Part shown: positions 1 to 9,963 of the stretch, in pieces | Numbering within the stretch: position 1 is the first letter of the stretch | Layout: the number at the start of each line of letters is the position of its first letter | NCBI GenBank assembly: GCA_009829735.1 | Contig: CM020618.1 | Coordinates: 15,172,568 to 15,236,567 of the forward strand | Length of the DNA stretch: 64,000 bases | DNA from: Pyropia yezoensis | Lineage: Eukaryota > Rhodophyta > Bangiophyceae > Bangiales > Bangiaceae | Direction: 5' to 3' | The notes under the pieces: generated by a model | What the model was told of the DNA's origin: nothing | What the model saw: the letters and a program-made list of their open reading frames with translations, nothing else | Database searches by the model: none | Program-made: the position numbers and the translations under genes

Positions 1-700
1 CCAGTCAGCCCCCCCCAGCCGTCCCGAGCGAGCATGCCCGCGTAACGGCTCCGCATCTGCGCGAACCCAGACGAAAGGCCACACTCTGTGAGGCACTTAC
101 CGGCCAGGATGGCCTTGTGCCCCTTGCCTCTGGTGCCGCCCGCGACCTAGCCGACCAGCAAGTAGACAAAAAGAAGAGCTCATAGCGCATCTGGTGGTGT
201 TTGGCACGGGTCTTTCTTTCTAGTCAGCCTGGCCTGAGGGGCCTGTTTGTGTCTCTCTTGCGCGGCCTTCCGCGTTCTCTCTGCGTGTTGCCGAGGGTTT
301 TCAACCAATGAGATGTGTGTATTTTTACCCAGAAGCCCGCTCTTAATAGGGCGTGCGCTGCGGGGAGGCGGACGAGTGAGCTGTCCGCTACCTGGACGAC
401 GGCCATCTCCTTCCCTGCGCTCCCCTCCCCCCCCTTCCCCACCCCCCTGGGGAGGGAGCGGGGGTTGCGTGGCGAGCTGGGGGGGGCGGGAAAGCTGCAC
501 GCTACCTGGATGACAGCCGTCTCCTTCCCTCCGCTCCCCAATTCCTCCCCTTGCTTTTTGTACCCCTTGCTTGTTGTACCCCTCTCTTTCTCTGTCAGGC
601 TGCGCGCTTGTGGCTCCCCCGTCCCCGACGCCCCCCGTCCCAAACCCCCCCGCCCCATACTCTTTAGCCGCCTGTCCCCTGTGAGTACCGCAAGTTTTTG
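1..700. other. window start, no recognised gene
   Basis: I see no supported gene here. Positions 387-425 and 501-539 are an imperfect direct repeat of 39 bases with four mismatches, each followed by a C-rich tract. Open frames across the stretch are short or are extensions of the low-complexity array that follows. Confidence 0.5.
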
Positions 701-1765
701 GCGTGGGACCGCGAGACCCGCCGCGCGCGCGCGACCTCGGCGCGGTCCCATCGGCCGGCGCCCGCCCCTGCCGCGGCGACGGCGCCCGCCCCTGCCGCGG
801 CGACGGCGCCCGCCCCTGCCGCAACGACGGCGCCCACCCCTGTCGTCGTGCCGGCGCCTGCCCCTGCCGCGGCGACGGCGCCTGCCACTGCCGCGGCGAC
901 GGCGCCCGCCCCTGCCGCGGCGACGGCGCCCGCCCCTGCCACGGCGACGGCGCCCGCCCCTGTCGTCGTGCCGGCGCCCACCCCTGCCGCGGCGACGGCG
1001 CCCGCCCCTGTCGTCGTGCCGGCGCCCACCCCTGCCGCGGCGACGGCGCCCGCCCCTGTCGTCGTGCCGGCGCCCGCCCCTGCCGCGGCGACGGCGCCCG
1101 CGCCTGCCGCGGCGACGGCGCCCACCCCTGTCGTCGTGCCGGCACCCGCTCCTGCCGCGGCGACAGCGCCCGCCCCTGCCGCGGCGACGGCGCCCGCCGC
1201 TGCCGCGGCGACGGCGCCCGCCCCTGCCGCAGCGACTGCGCCCGCCCCTGCCGCGGCGACGGCGCCCGCCCCTGCCGCGGCGACGGCGCCCACCCCTGTC
1301 GTCGTGCCGGCACCCGCCCCTGCCGCGGCGACGGCGCCCGCCCCTGCCGCGGCGACGGCGCCCGCCCCTGCCACGGCGACGGCGCCCGCCCCTGTCGTCG
1401 TGCCGGCGCCCACCCCTGCCGCGGCGACGGCGCCCGCCCCTGTCGTCGTACCGGCGCCCACCCCTGTCGTCGTGCCGGCGCTCGCCCCTGCCGCGGCGCC
1501 GAATTTTGCGTACGCCCTCTCCCCGGTGGGCGCGTACGTCCCCCCCCCGGCGTGGCCGCCGGTCTCGGCGCCCGCCAGCCCGTCGCTGTGGGCGTGGCCG
1601 CCTGTGTCGGCGGGAGCGTACGCCCCTCCCCCGGCGTGGCCGCCTGTGTCGGCGGGAGCGTACGCCCCTCGCCCGGCGTGGTCGCCTGTGTCGGCGCCCG
1701 CCAGCCCGTCCCTGCGGACGTGGCCCGCCCCCACCAAGCGGCGGCGGACGGGTGGTCTGAACTAA
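698..1765 (+). CDS. low-complexity Ala/Pro eight-residue-repeat protein (doubtful)
   Basis: This 355-residue frame stays open across the whole 24-bp array. It reads as an eight-residue repeat that alternates APAPAAAT and APTPVVVP, then turns at about residue 268 into a different C-terminus rich in Tyr, Trp and Pro with the repeated motif AYAPPPAWPPVSA, and ends in PTKRRRTGGLN, which could be a basic nuclear-localisation-like tail. The change from simple repeat to a distinct aromatic tail followed by a stop is the main reason to list it. Against it: the other frames of the array are also open because the repeat unit is a multiple of three, and there is no homology that I recognise. The start codon at 698 is not convincing. 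It could be a cell-wall or extracellular structural protein, or not a gene at all. Confidence 0.3.
   Translation: MAWDRETRRARATSARSHRPAPAPAAATAPAPAAATAPAPAATTAPTPVVVPAPAPAAATAPATAAATAPAPAAATAPAPATATAPAPVVVPAPTPAAATAPAPVVVPAPTPAAATAPAPVVVPAPAPAAATAPAPAAATAPTPVVVPAPAPAAATAPAPAAATAPAAAAATAPAPAAATAPAPAAATAPAPAAATAPTPVVVPAPAPAAATAPAPAAATAPAPATATAPAPVVVPAPTPAAATAPAPVVVPAPTPVVVPALAPAAAPNFAYALSPVGAYVPPPAWPPVSAPASPSLWAWPPVSAGAYAPPPAWPPVSAGAYAPRPAWSPVSAPASPSLRTWPAPTKRRRTGGLN
762..1497. repeat. 24-bp GC-rich minisatellite array
   Basis: About thirty tandem units of 24 bases with core GCGCCCGCCCCTGCCGCGGC. Two main variants alternate: one with GCGGCGACG and one with TCGTCGTGC in the same place. The unit length is divisible by three, so all frames stay open. 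Confidence 0.85.
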
Positions 1766-1784
1766 TCGTCCCCATCGTCTCCTG

Positions 1785-1810
1785 CCCCCCCCCCCCCCCC
1801 CCCCCCCCCC
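1785..1810. repeat. 26-base C homopolymer
   Basis: An uninterrupted run of 26 C directly precedes the hairpin array. A 21-base G run at 2255-2275 closes the other side, so the array is bracketed by complementary homopolymers. Confidence 0.9.
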
Positions 1811-2245
1811 GGTGTGCCACGCCTTTGGCGGTGCGCCTGGGGGGGTGGGGCTGCTCCCCCCCGGCGCGCCACGCCTTTGGCGGTGCGCCTCCCCCCAGGC
1901 GCGCCACGTCTTTGGCGGTGCGCCTGGGGAGGCAGGCGCGCCACGCCTCTGGCGGTGCGCCTCCCCCCAGGCGCGTCACGCCTTTGGCGGTGCGCCTGGG
2001 GAGGGGGAGCTGCTCCCCCCCGGCGCGCCACGCCTTTGGCGGTGCGCCTCCCCCCAGGCGCGCCACGTCTTTGGCGGTGCGCCTGTGAAGGCAGGCGCGC
2101 CACGCCTCTGGCGGTGCGCCTCCCCCCAGGCGCGCCACGCCTTTGGCGGTGCGCCTGGGGAGGGGGAGCTGCTCCCCCCCGGCGCGCCACGCCTTTGGCG
2201 GTGCGCCTCCCCCCAGGCGCGCCACGCCTTTGGCGGTGCGCCTGA
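1811..2245. repeat. higher-order tandem array of hairpin units (159-bp period)
   Basis: Eleven copies of a short core that ends GGCGGTGCGCCT start at 1827, 1879, 1914, 1951, 1986, 2038, 2073, 2110, 2145, 2197 and 2232 (core positions). The spacings run 52, 35, 37, 35 and then repeat, which gives a 159-bp higher-order period. Each unit is an imperfect inverted repeat: AGGCGC pairs with GCGCCT and GCCA with TGGC, so each can fold as a hairpin on either strand. Apparent open frames through it on both strands are by-products. Confidence 0.85.
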
Positions 2246-2275
2246 GGAGGGGGAGGGGGGGGGGGGGGGGGGGGG

Positions 2276-2862
2276 AGGGCGGGACGGGGCGGGCGGGGGA
2301 TCTGGGCGGGCGGGGGACCGGTCTGTGCGTGAGAGTGTATTGCTGTTTTACTTGTTAGGAACGTAAAGGGGCCATTGCAGTCTGCGACCAACTTCCTCCC
2401 ACTCCTGTGGTCGGGAGGGCTTTGCCAAGACGTGTGGCCACCTCCGCCGCCGTCGTTGCCGTCGCCGCCACCCTTCCTTCTGCCGCCGCCGCGGTTGCCT
2501 GTCGGATTGCATCGTTGTCATCACGCCCCGCCACCCTCCCCCCCCTCCTCCTCCCCGTTCCCACCATTGCTCTCTGTGTCCACCGACAACCCCTGCCCGC
2601 CTGCCCCCCACCGCCTCGTCCACCACCCGGGCGACGGCCGCCAGCGCCCCCGACGGTGGCTGTGCGCGCAGTGTCGCGTTCACAGGGGGCATTGTGCGCT
2701 GGCACTGGGGCGGGGTGACGCGGGGAGGCGCACTGGGGGGGGGAGCTCGCCGCCGCCTTCATCCGCCCCCTCTCGGCCCAGACGCTGTCACTTTTTTTTT
2801 TCTGCAACCCGCCCTCTTCTTTTTGCGTCTCCTGGCTGACTCCCTCGCTCCTGGCAGCCATC
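2276..2862. other. upstream region of the glycosyltransferase
   Basis: The sequence is pyrimidine-rich close to the GT4 start, as expected of a 5' leader, and I see no separate gene in it. No clear TATA element is visible. Confidence 0.4.
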
Positions 2863-4047
2863 ATGAAGATTGCGCTCTTCTCCTGGGAGTCCCTCCACGG
2901 CGTGGCCGTGGGCGGCGTGGCCGCCCACGTCACCGAGTTGGCCGCCGCCCTCAACCGCGCGGGCGGCAACGAGGTGCACCTCTTCACGCGGACCCCCGGC
3001 GGGGACACCCCACCGCACGCGGTCATTGATGGCGTCCACGTCCACCGGGTGGGCTACGCCCCGCACCATGGCGACCTTGTGTCGGACATCCACTCCATGT
3101 GTGCCGCCCTGACCGCCGCCCTCCACGCGTCCGAGGCGCACTCGGGGGGGCGCTTTGACATCCTCCACGCCCACGACTGGCTCACCGCTCCCGCCGCGGC
3201 GGCGGGCGCCGCCGACGGCCGCCGCGTCGTCCTGACCATCCACTCGACCGAGTATGGGCGGTGTGGCAACGTGGCGCACGGGGGCGACTCGGCGCGGGTG
3301 CGAGGGGTGGAGGCGGCGGGCCTCGCCGCCGCCGCCCGGGTGATTGCCGTGTCGGGCGTGCTGTGCGATGAGGTCAAGGAGCAGTACGGGGTGGACGGTG
3401 GCAAACTGCGCTGCGTCCGTAATGGTGTGCACGCGGGTGCCTGGGCGGGCACCGCGCCAGACCCGCTGGGCGTGCGGGCGTGGAACGGGTGTGTGAATGG
3501 CTACTCGGACCCCCTGGTGGTGTTTGTGGGGCGGCTGGTACACCAAAAGGGGCCCGACCTGCTCCTCGAGGCGGTTCCCCGCATCCTGGGTCGCCACGGG
3601 GGCACCAAGTTTGTCTTTGCGGGCGACGGCTACATGCGGGGCCAGCTGGAAGGGCGGTCGCGGGAGCTGGGCGTCGACGGGGTGGTGCGCTTTGCGGGGC
3701 GCCTGGAGGGGAGGCCGCTCGTCGAGCTTGTCCAAACCGCCGACGTTCTGGCCTTGCCAAGTCGCAACGAGCCATTCGGCATCACTGTCCTCGAAGCATG
3801 GGCGGCGGGCACCCCCGTGGTGGCCACCACCAGCGGGGGGCCACGGGATATGGTCTCCCCGGGTGTGGACGGGTGGCTTGTGGACGCGACCGTCGACGGC
3901 GTCGCGTGGGGCGTTGCCGAGGCGGTGGCCGACACGTGGCGGGCGGGGGAGATGGGCGGGCGGGGGCGCGAGAAGGCGGCGCGGGACTACTCGTGGGACC
4001 ACATCGCGTGGGACACGCTGGCCGTATACAAGGAGCTGTGCTGGTGA
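2863..4047 (+). CDS. GT4 family glycosyltransferase (GT-B fold), bacterial/archaeal type
   Basis: A single-exon 394-residue protein that spans a complete GT-B glycosyltransferase. The N-terminal half has the GT4 signature GGVAAHVTELAAAL at residues 17-30 and HAHDWL at 102-107, followed by TIHSTEYGRCGN (125-136). The C-terminal half has VVFVGRLVHQKGPDLL (219-234), FAGDGYMRG (252-260) and the EX7E motif EPFGITVLE (303-311), where the two Glu residues contact the donor sugar nucleotide in this family. The family transfers a sugar from a nucleotide donor with retention of configuration; related prokaryotic proteins are often called glycogen synthase-like. The acceptor cannot be told from sequence; storage glucan, glycolipid or compatible-solute synthesis are all possible. 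There is no targeting peptide, so it is probably cytosolic. The start is preceded by CAGCCATC and the first residues are the expected beta-strand MKIALFSWES. Codon use is as GC-rich as its neighbours. Confidence 0.9.
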   Translation: MKIALFSWESLHGVAVGGVAAHVTELAAALNRAGGNEVHLFTRTPGGDTPPHAVIDGVHVHRVGYAPHHGDLVSDIHSMCAALTAALHASEAHSGGRFDILHAHDWLTAPAAAAGAADGRRVVLTIHSTEYGRCGNVAHGGDSARVRGVEAAGLAAAARVIAVSGVLCDEVKEQYGVDGGKLRCVRNGVHAGAWAGTAPDPLGVRAWNGCVNGYSDPLVVFVGRLVHQKGPDLLLEAVPRILGRHGGTKFVFAGDGYMRGQLEGRSRELGVDGVVRFAGRLEGRPLVELVQTADVLALPSRNEPFGITVLEAWAAGTPVVATTSGGPRDMVSPGVDGWLVDATVDGVAWGVAEAVADTWRAGEMGGRGREKAARDYSWDHIAWDTLAVYKELCW

Positions 4048-4137
4048 CCAGGGGGGGGGGGGGGGGGGGGGAGGGCGGGGGGCGGTAGAGGGGGGCAGGG
4101 GGGGGGGGTGGGACGGCCATGAGGGTTCATGCGGTGT

Positions 4138-4215
4138 GGGCGCGCCGTCCTTGGCTCCACGGCGCGCCCGCGGCGCCGACCGCGGCGCTCACCGTGTACA
4201 ATGCTCTCAATTGTA
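4138..4215. repeat. three consecutive perfect hairpins after the GT4 gene
   Basis: Arms 4138-4148 / 4159-4169 pair perfectly (11 bp, 10-base loop). Arms 4173-4178 / 4183-4188 pair (6 bp). Arms 4197-4202 / 4210-4215 pair (TACAAT with ATTGTA). They lie about 90 bases after the stop codon, behind a G-rich tract, and may belong to the 3' end of the transcript. Confidence 0.5.
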
Positions 4216-5364
4216 TAGCAAGCCGAGACAGTAGGGGGGGTGTTGACTGCGTATTCTTCCTATTCTCTCACCCTCGCATTGCATGAGGGTGACGCGGCCT
4301 CATACGCCTGTCAAGGGGCTGTGGTCCGATCTCCGGTCTAGTTGCACTGACGGCGCGCCTTGCCGTGGGACAGAGGCGACGCCGACCGTGACTAGGTTGT
4401 GGGCGAACGCACGGACGTGGGGGGGGGTCGCCACCGCGAAGGCGGGTGGGTTGATTGTCGGTCCAACGATGGTCAGTCTCGAAGAGATTCACACGCTCGT
4501 GCGCGCAAGCCTGCCCATACAAAGGGCTTGCTGGTTGACATCTACCATGCTACCCCGCGGTGCGTGCAAAGCAAGCACGTCAAACACACGAAGAGTCTTT
4601 CCCAGTGGTGTACGTACATACAGTGTGGCACAGAGAGACAGAGTAGCTCCCGGCTGCGCGGATGCGATGGATCGTGGCGCGACACTCTTGCTCTGACCCT
4701 GCCAGTCTGGCCTGCTTGAGTCTCTGTCTCCGTCGTCACTGCACGCTTACTTTTTGTGAGAAGCCATGCGTTTTTGACCAATGAGGTGCGACCATTCTGA
4801 CCCTAAGAGCCACTTCTGACTGGGTGTGGATCGCGCTACGAACCGTCACGGCTGCTGCCGTCGCCGCCACCTCGGCCGCGGTGGGGTCAGCGACCTCCCC
4901 CACTGCCTTCCCCTCCGCACCCCCCCCCCACCTCCCCCTCCCGACCCACCACCCCCGCCCGCCTCCCTCCCGCGGCCGCGGCGGTGGTCACGAGGCGGGG
5001 CGGATCGCGAAGCCCCCTTCCCCCCGCGTGGCTTGGCGCCCGCACTCTGCCCTCCTCCCCCCTCGCCTGGCCCACCGCCCCACCTTGCCTCTGCCGCTGG
5101 CCAACGGGGCTGCCGCCGCCATTGCTGCTGCCCCCCGCCGCCGGCGCCGGTGCGGCCCGCGCTGTCGGCGCCGTGCCCCCGGCGGCGGCCGCCCCGGTCA
5201 GCCGATCCTTCGCTCGGCAGCGCGCGGGCGCCCCCGCCGAGGGGGGACGCGTCGGCGGGCGGCGGCGGGGGAGACGCTACTGCCCCCGCCTCCCCCCCCC
5301 CCCTTTGCCATACCTCAAAAGCCCTTCTCCCCTTTCTTCCTCCCCCCTTTGTCTCTCACTGGCG
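4216..5364. other. intergenic stretch before the scramblase-like gene
   Basis: I recognise no gene between the hairpins and the likely scramblase start. A frame is open from 4824 onward but it contains no ATG before 5832 and reads as proline- and arginine-rich low complexity, so I take it as leader or promoter DNA. Confidence 0.4.
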
Positions 5365-7123
5365 ATGGTTATGGCGGCCGCCGCCGCCGCGGCGGGCGGC
5401 CGGCGCCTTGCCGCCCCAGTTCTGCGGGCGCTGCTCCCCCTACTGGGCGGGGGAGCGGGGGGGGGGGAGGCGCCCGCCGCGCGGTCACCATCGAGGCGGC
5501 GACGGTTGCGTCGGCCGCCACCGCCGTGCCGGCGGCGGCTCGGCGGCGGCCGCGGCGACCAGCGGTGGCGGTCGGTGGCGTCAACGGTGGCCACGCCACC
5601 GCGGCTGCCAGCCGCCGGTTGTCGGTGGGGCCAGCGGCGGGGGCGCGAAAGGCGGGGGTGGCGGACTCCGCCCCCCCCCCCCCCCCCCCCCCTATCGCCG
5701 TTACGGGGCCGCCCACGGTGCGGGACCCGCCCTCCCCCGAGGGGGACCTGCCCCCGCCCCCTACGGCCCGCGTGGACGGCACTGGCCTTGCCGGCCTGGT
5801 CGCCCCCCCCGCTCTGGTGGTCACCCGTGAGATGGAATGGGGCACCGTCCTCCTCGGCTACGAGCAGGCCAACCGGTACACCCTGCGGGCAGCCCCCGAC
5901 GGTGCCATTGCGGGTTACATTGCCGAGGAGGACAGCCTTGGCAAGAGCCTCCTCCGCAACGTGGCCCGCACGCACCGGTCGTTTACGGCCATGATCCTGG
6001 ACGCGGCGGGCACGCCCGTGGTGCGGCTGCGGCGGCCCTTTTACCTCATGTCCACGTCTATGTTTGTGGAGGAGCCCGACGGGCGGCCGCTGGGGGAGGT
6101 GCACATGACGTGGCACCCCCTCCGCCGTCGCTACGCCCTCCACGGCCCCGACGGCGAACAGTTTGCGGCGGTGGACAGCCCGTGGCTGGCGGTGGACTTT
6201 GACGCGGTCGGCCGCAACGGGGGGGTGCTTGCCAATGTGGGCAAGGACTGGACGGGGCTGGTGCGGGAGCTCTTTTCCGACGCCCGCCAGTACGTGGTGC
6301 GGTTTGGTGCCAAGGCGGGCGAGGCGGACCGCCTCGAGGCGGGGGGGGCGTGCAGTGACCCGGCCGCCCAGTCGGCGCTCGACGCGGTGGCGCGGGTGGC
6401 GGCGGCGGCGCCCGCGGCGCCGCCGCTGCCGGTTGGAGCTGGGGGAGGGGGGGTGACGCCCGGCGGGCCCCCGTTGGCCGGGGGCGCCGCTCCCGCCGTG
6501 ACCGCTGCCGCGGCCAGCCCGTCGGCGGGGGGCTCGTTGCCCCCCGCGGCGGCCGCCCCCTCGGCGGCGGCGGCGGTCCCCGCCGACGCTGCGACCGTCG
6601 CTGGGGACGCCCCCGCTGCGCCCGACGTGGTGGCCCCGTCCGCCCTGACGCGCGAGCAGCGGGCGGTGGTGCTGGCCGCGGCGGTGGCCATCGACTTTGA
6701 CTATTTTTCGCTCCACTCGGGCGGCGGCGGGCTCTTCACCCCCTTGCTGTTCCCCATGCCCATGCCCATGCCCGGGGGGGGGGGGCGGGCGGCGACGGGG
6801 CGGGCGCGCCCGTACCGGGCGGCGAGGGGGGCGATGATGCCCCGGGCGGGGGCGCTGACGCCGACAGTGGCGGCAGCGGTGGTGCCGCCGACGGGCCGGC
6901 GGGCGGCGGCAGCGGCAGCGGGGACTGGGGCGGCAACACGGCAGAGCCGGGCTTTGCGCCCCCCGGCGATGAGTTTGCTCCCGATGATGGCTGGGCGGGG
7001 GAGGAGGGGTGGGCAAATGACGACGGGTGGGCGGCCGACGACGATGGGGGGGGGGACGATGACGAGGGGGGGGGCATCACGGGGCTAGTCGGGGACCTGT
7101 GGGACTCCTTTTCCGAGGACTGA
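5365..7123 (+). CDS. phospholipid scramblase-like protein (AIM25 type), two homopolymer frameshifts
   Basis: The conserved core (about 5805-6345) reads VTREMEWGTVLLGYEQANRY, then AEEDSLGKSLLRNVARTHRS, RRPFY and VGKDWTGLVRELFSDARQYVVRF, as in the scramblase family that includes yeast Aim25. The family's C-terminal signature follows at about 6660-6720 (VAIDFDYFSLHSGG). The only plausible ATG with a targeting peptide is at 5365 (MVMAAAAAAAGGRRL, rich in Ala, Arg and Leu, mitochondrial-like), but it is in a different frame; one added G in the 11-G run at 5457-5467 joins it to the core. Likewise one added G in the 12-G run at 6774-6785 joins the core to an acidic tail that ends DSFSED at 7123. Both runs thus look one base short. 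The role is inferred: lipid-membrane binding or scrambling, probably mitochondrial. Between the core and the last signature lies an Ala/Pro linker. Confidence 0.75.
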
Positions 7124-7382
7124 GGTCGTTGGGGACCTTTGGGACTGCTTCACCGACGAGCGAGGTTGGTAGGGGCGCATGTTGGGGTGAGGATGCATGG
7201 GGAGGCGCCGTCGTCTGGACTGGCGGCGCTACGTTGTGAGCCCTATCCAAACTATTTTTGGGTGGTAGCCGTTTCGGCACCGCACGCATGACACTATCGG
7301 CTAGCACGGCTCTCCGCCCCGACGACGCACGCACGCGTCTTCAGAGGGGAACTAAGACGCAGCGGGGCCCAGTCTGCAACGC

Positions 7383-9103
7383 TCAGTGGTTGGACACCGG
7401 CGGTGCCGCGCCCCTGTCGTCGTCGACGTCCCCGCCCCCCCGGCTCCCCCCCGCCGACGCGCCGAGCGTGTCCACCGGGGTCGCCTCTGTGTACACGACC
7501 GTCTCGGCAGCAATGGCGCGACGGAGGCTGGCGGGGATACCAAACGCGCCCGCCAGGGAGGCGCCGTCCATCACCACCAGGGGCGGGCCCGTCAGGGTCG
7601 CAAAGAGGGCGTCGGTGACAGCGGGGGGGGGCGGGGCGGTGGGCGTCGTGAAGGACGCTACCGCAAAGCCTGGGGCGGATGGTAGGCGGGTTGTGGGGAA
7701 GGAGGAGAAATGAGGGGGTGGTAGAGGGGTGTGTAGAAGCATAGAGGCAAAGCGACCATGCAGACAATCAACAGGAGGGACATCAACGATACCGAGTTGC
7801 ATACACAGTCAGCCGCTGGATGCGCGGCGCAGCCACCATCTGCCGCCAAAGCGACGGCCGTGGCGCCCAACCTCGACGAGCTGGTGCCACGAACACGGCC
7901 GCCCTCTCTATACAAGGTCGCTTTCCTCGGACGGCCCACCGTTCCCCCATCCCCTCCTATCAGCATACCCAGCGGCGACCCGTACGTGGGAATGTACGAC
8001 ACAAACGAGGCGACGTGTGGGAATACCGCCGCGAGCGTCCGCATCACCCGCGGGTGAAGGCGTGGGTTCTCCACCAGGCTGCTCGGCCCCGCCTGGATGG
8101 CCATCACCCCCCCCGGCGACAGCCGCTCCCCCACGGCAACAAAGAACTCGCGGGTAAACAGGGCCGCCGACGGCCCGTCCTCGAGCGGGTCCGTCACATC
8201 GCAGAGGATGAGGTCGTACGTGCCCCGCCCGTCGGCCACGTACGCAATCGCGTCGCCAATGACCACCCGCACCCGCGGGTCCCCGTCGAGGGCGCCCCCG
8301 TGGATGGACCGCAGGTGCGTGCGGCACGCGTCCACCACCGCCCCGTCAATGTCCACGAGCGTCACTGCCGCCATGGACGGCCAGCGCAGCAGCTCCCGCA
8401 CCGACCCCCCGTCGCCACCGCCGAGGACGAGCGCCGACTTAGGGGCGGCGGGCAGCAGCCCTTCCGCGGACCCACCGTCGCCACTGCCACCGCTGCCGCA
8501 CGTAGCGGCCGTCGACCCCCGGGCGGCGTGAAGGACCGCGGGGATGTGCACAAGGGGCTCGTGGTAAAACGCCTCGTCGCCAGTGGCGGTCTGGATCTTG
8601 CCATCAAGGACGAGCGCGCGGCCATAGGTGCCCGTGTCCACCACCGCCAGCTGCTGGAAGGGGGTGGTGGCGGTGGTGAAGACCGACGCCACACGGTGGA
8701 GGAAGAGGTTGTCGGGGGTGAGGGGCTCCACAAACCAGCGCGAGGCGGGGGGCGGCGCCTTTGGCGGCGGCGGCGGATCGGGGCGGGACGCGGCCGCCGT
8801 GACCTTGTCAGCTACCCTGGCCTCCGCCACCACCGCCGGGACCGCTTCGTCAGGGCCCTCGAGACGGGGGCGCGACAGCAGCGCCGCCACGTCCGACGGT
8901 GTCAGCGCCGTCGGCACTACCTGGGGAGCGGCACCGCCGCTGTCAGTGTCGCCGCAGTCAGTGCCGCCGCCGCTGGCACTGCCGCCGCTGGCACTGCCGT
9001 CACCGATGCCGCCGATACCCGCGGGGCCAGCGACCGCACGGGGGGGCGACTGCGGGCCACGGGCGGTAACGGCGTCGGCGGCGGTGGCGGCGGGGGGCGA
9101 CAT
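7383..9103 (-). CDS. ACL5-like aminopropyltransferase (spermidine/thermospermine synthase), one intron
   Basis: Two exons (9103-7969 and 7669-7383) give a 473-residue protein; the 299-bp intron 7968-7670 starts GTATGC and ends CCCCAG, and splicing restores YGSPLGFAVASF. This transferase moves an aminopropyl group from decarboxylated S-adenosylmethionine to a polyamine. Motifs in order: TPFQQLAVVDTGTYGRALVL and DEAFYHEPLVH (substrate loop), LVLGGGDGGSVRELLRW (cofactor-binding glycine loop), LVDIDGAVVDACR, then CDVTDPLEDGPSAALFTREF and AIQAGPSS. The DP-E-GP and QAGP motifs resemble thermospermine synthase ACL5 more than classical spermidine synthase. The C-terminal exon carries PLVVMDGASLAGAFGIP and ETVVYTEA, the usual end of the family. 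Residues 1-120 are Ala/Gly/Pro-rich and may be a targeting or spacer region. The gene is convergent with the scramblase-like gene, 259 bases away. Unspliced, the frame runs into an unrelated tail. Confidence 0.88.
7670..7968 (-). other. intron of the aminopropyltransferase gene
   Basis: The donor is CTGG|GTATGC at 7969/7968 and the acceptor is CCCCAG|GCTTTG at 7670/7669. The length is 299 bp and the junction lies within a Gly codon. Support comes from the continuity of the conserved YGSPLGF segment across the join. Confidence 0.75.
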
Positions 9104-9963
9104 GATGGGCGACTTCGTGGCGAGAGCGGCGGCCGCAGGGGAGTGGAAGGGTGACAGTGACGGCGAGGGCGGCGACGGCTGCAGTGGGTCTCGTCAGCGG
9201 GATGGGGGGGCGGAAGGCCCACGCAGACGGCACCACGTCCGTACGGACGCCAGAGGGCAGCGATGGAGCGCGTGACGGGTATGGCCTCCGAGCTCGGCCA
9301 CATGTGGCGTACACACGCACCGCGGGAGGGGCACGTCGATGCGCCGGCCGCCGCCGAGGCATCGATGGGTCCGATCGGCCTTCGGGGGCCTCACGCAAGC
9401 AACTCTTGTCCCCGAAATTGAGTAGCCCACGGCCAATTGAGGTACCGCACAGGGGCAGGGAGGGGAGCCACGTGGCGACGGCACCCCTCTGCGCATGTGA
9501 AGCACACTCTCTATGTACCGTACATGCAGTATGTAGCAGGACCTTGATTTTTCAGATGGCGGTCCGCTCGACATCGAGTCCCTCGATGATGGGGAGCAAT
9601 GCGACCAGACAGTGCGTATCGTCATACTTCCAAATCTCCACCCACTCTCATCAAGGATAGCCACATTGCCGACTCCTGCGTAAGAGCTAACACAACCCGA
9701 GTCTGTGTCCGCGTCAATGCAGCTCCGGTGCCGGGGCCGACGCCGCCTTCATGCTACACTCGTTTACAGCATCGGGTGAGGCACGCGGCGCGACCGCCGG
9801 GATGGGTGGGCGGCGTGGCTGCTCGTTTGGGGAAGCGGGGATGTGGAAGAAAGAAATAGAATGCATCCAAAAGAAATTGCCTCCGCTAACCTCTCTGGAT
9901 TCTCCCTTCCGCGGGGTGACCGCCGTGTGCCACCCCGAAGTAGCGGACGCAACCTGGACGTAT
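9104..9963. other. intergenic, no recognised gene
   Basis: Neither strand shows a frame with recognisable homology or long unbroken coding bias. It separates the aminopropyltransferase start from a small exon candidate. Confidence 0.4.

Noticed and set aside
180-2391. Long minus-strand frames rich in Arg, Gly and Ala through the minisatellites
   Set aside because: They exist only because the repeat units keep all frames open; no non-repeat domain or sensible start is present.
5457-6785. Programmed frameshifting as the explanation for the scramblase frames
   Set aside because: Two independent shifts in one gene at G homopolymers are more simply explained by miscounted runs; kept only as an alternative to test.
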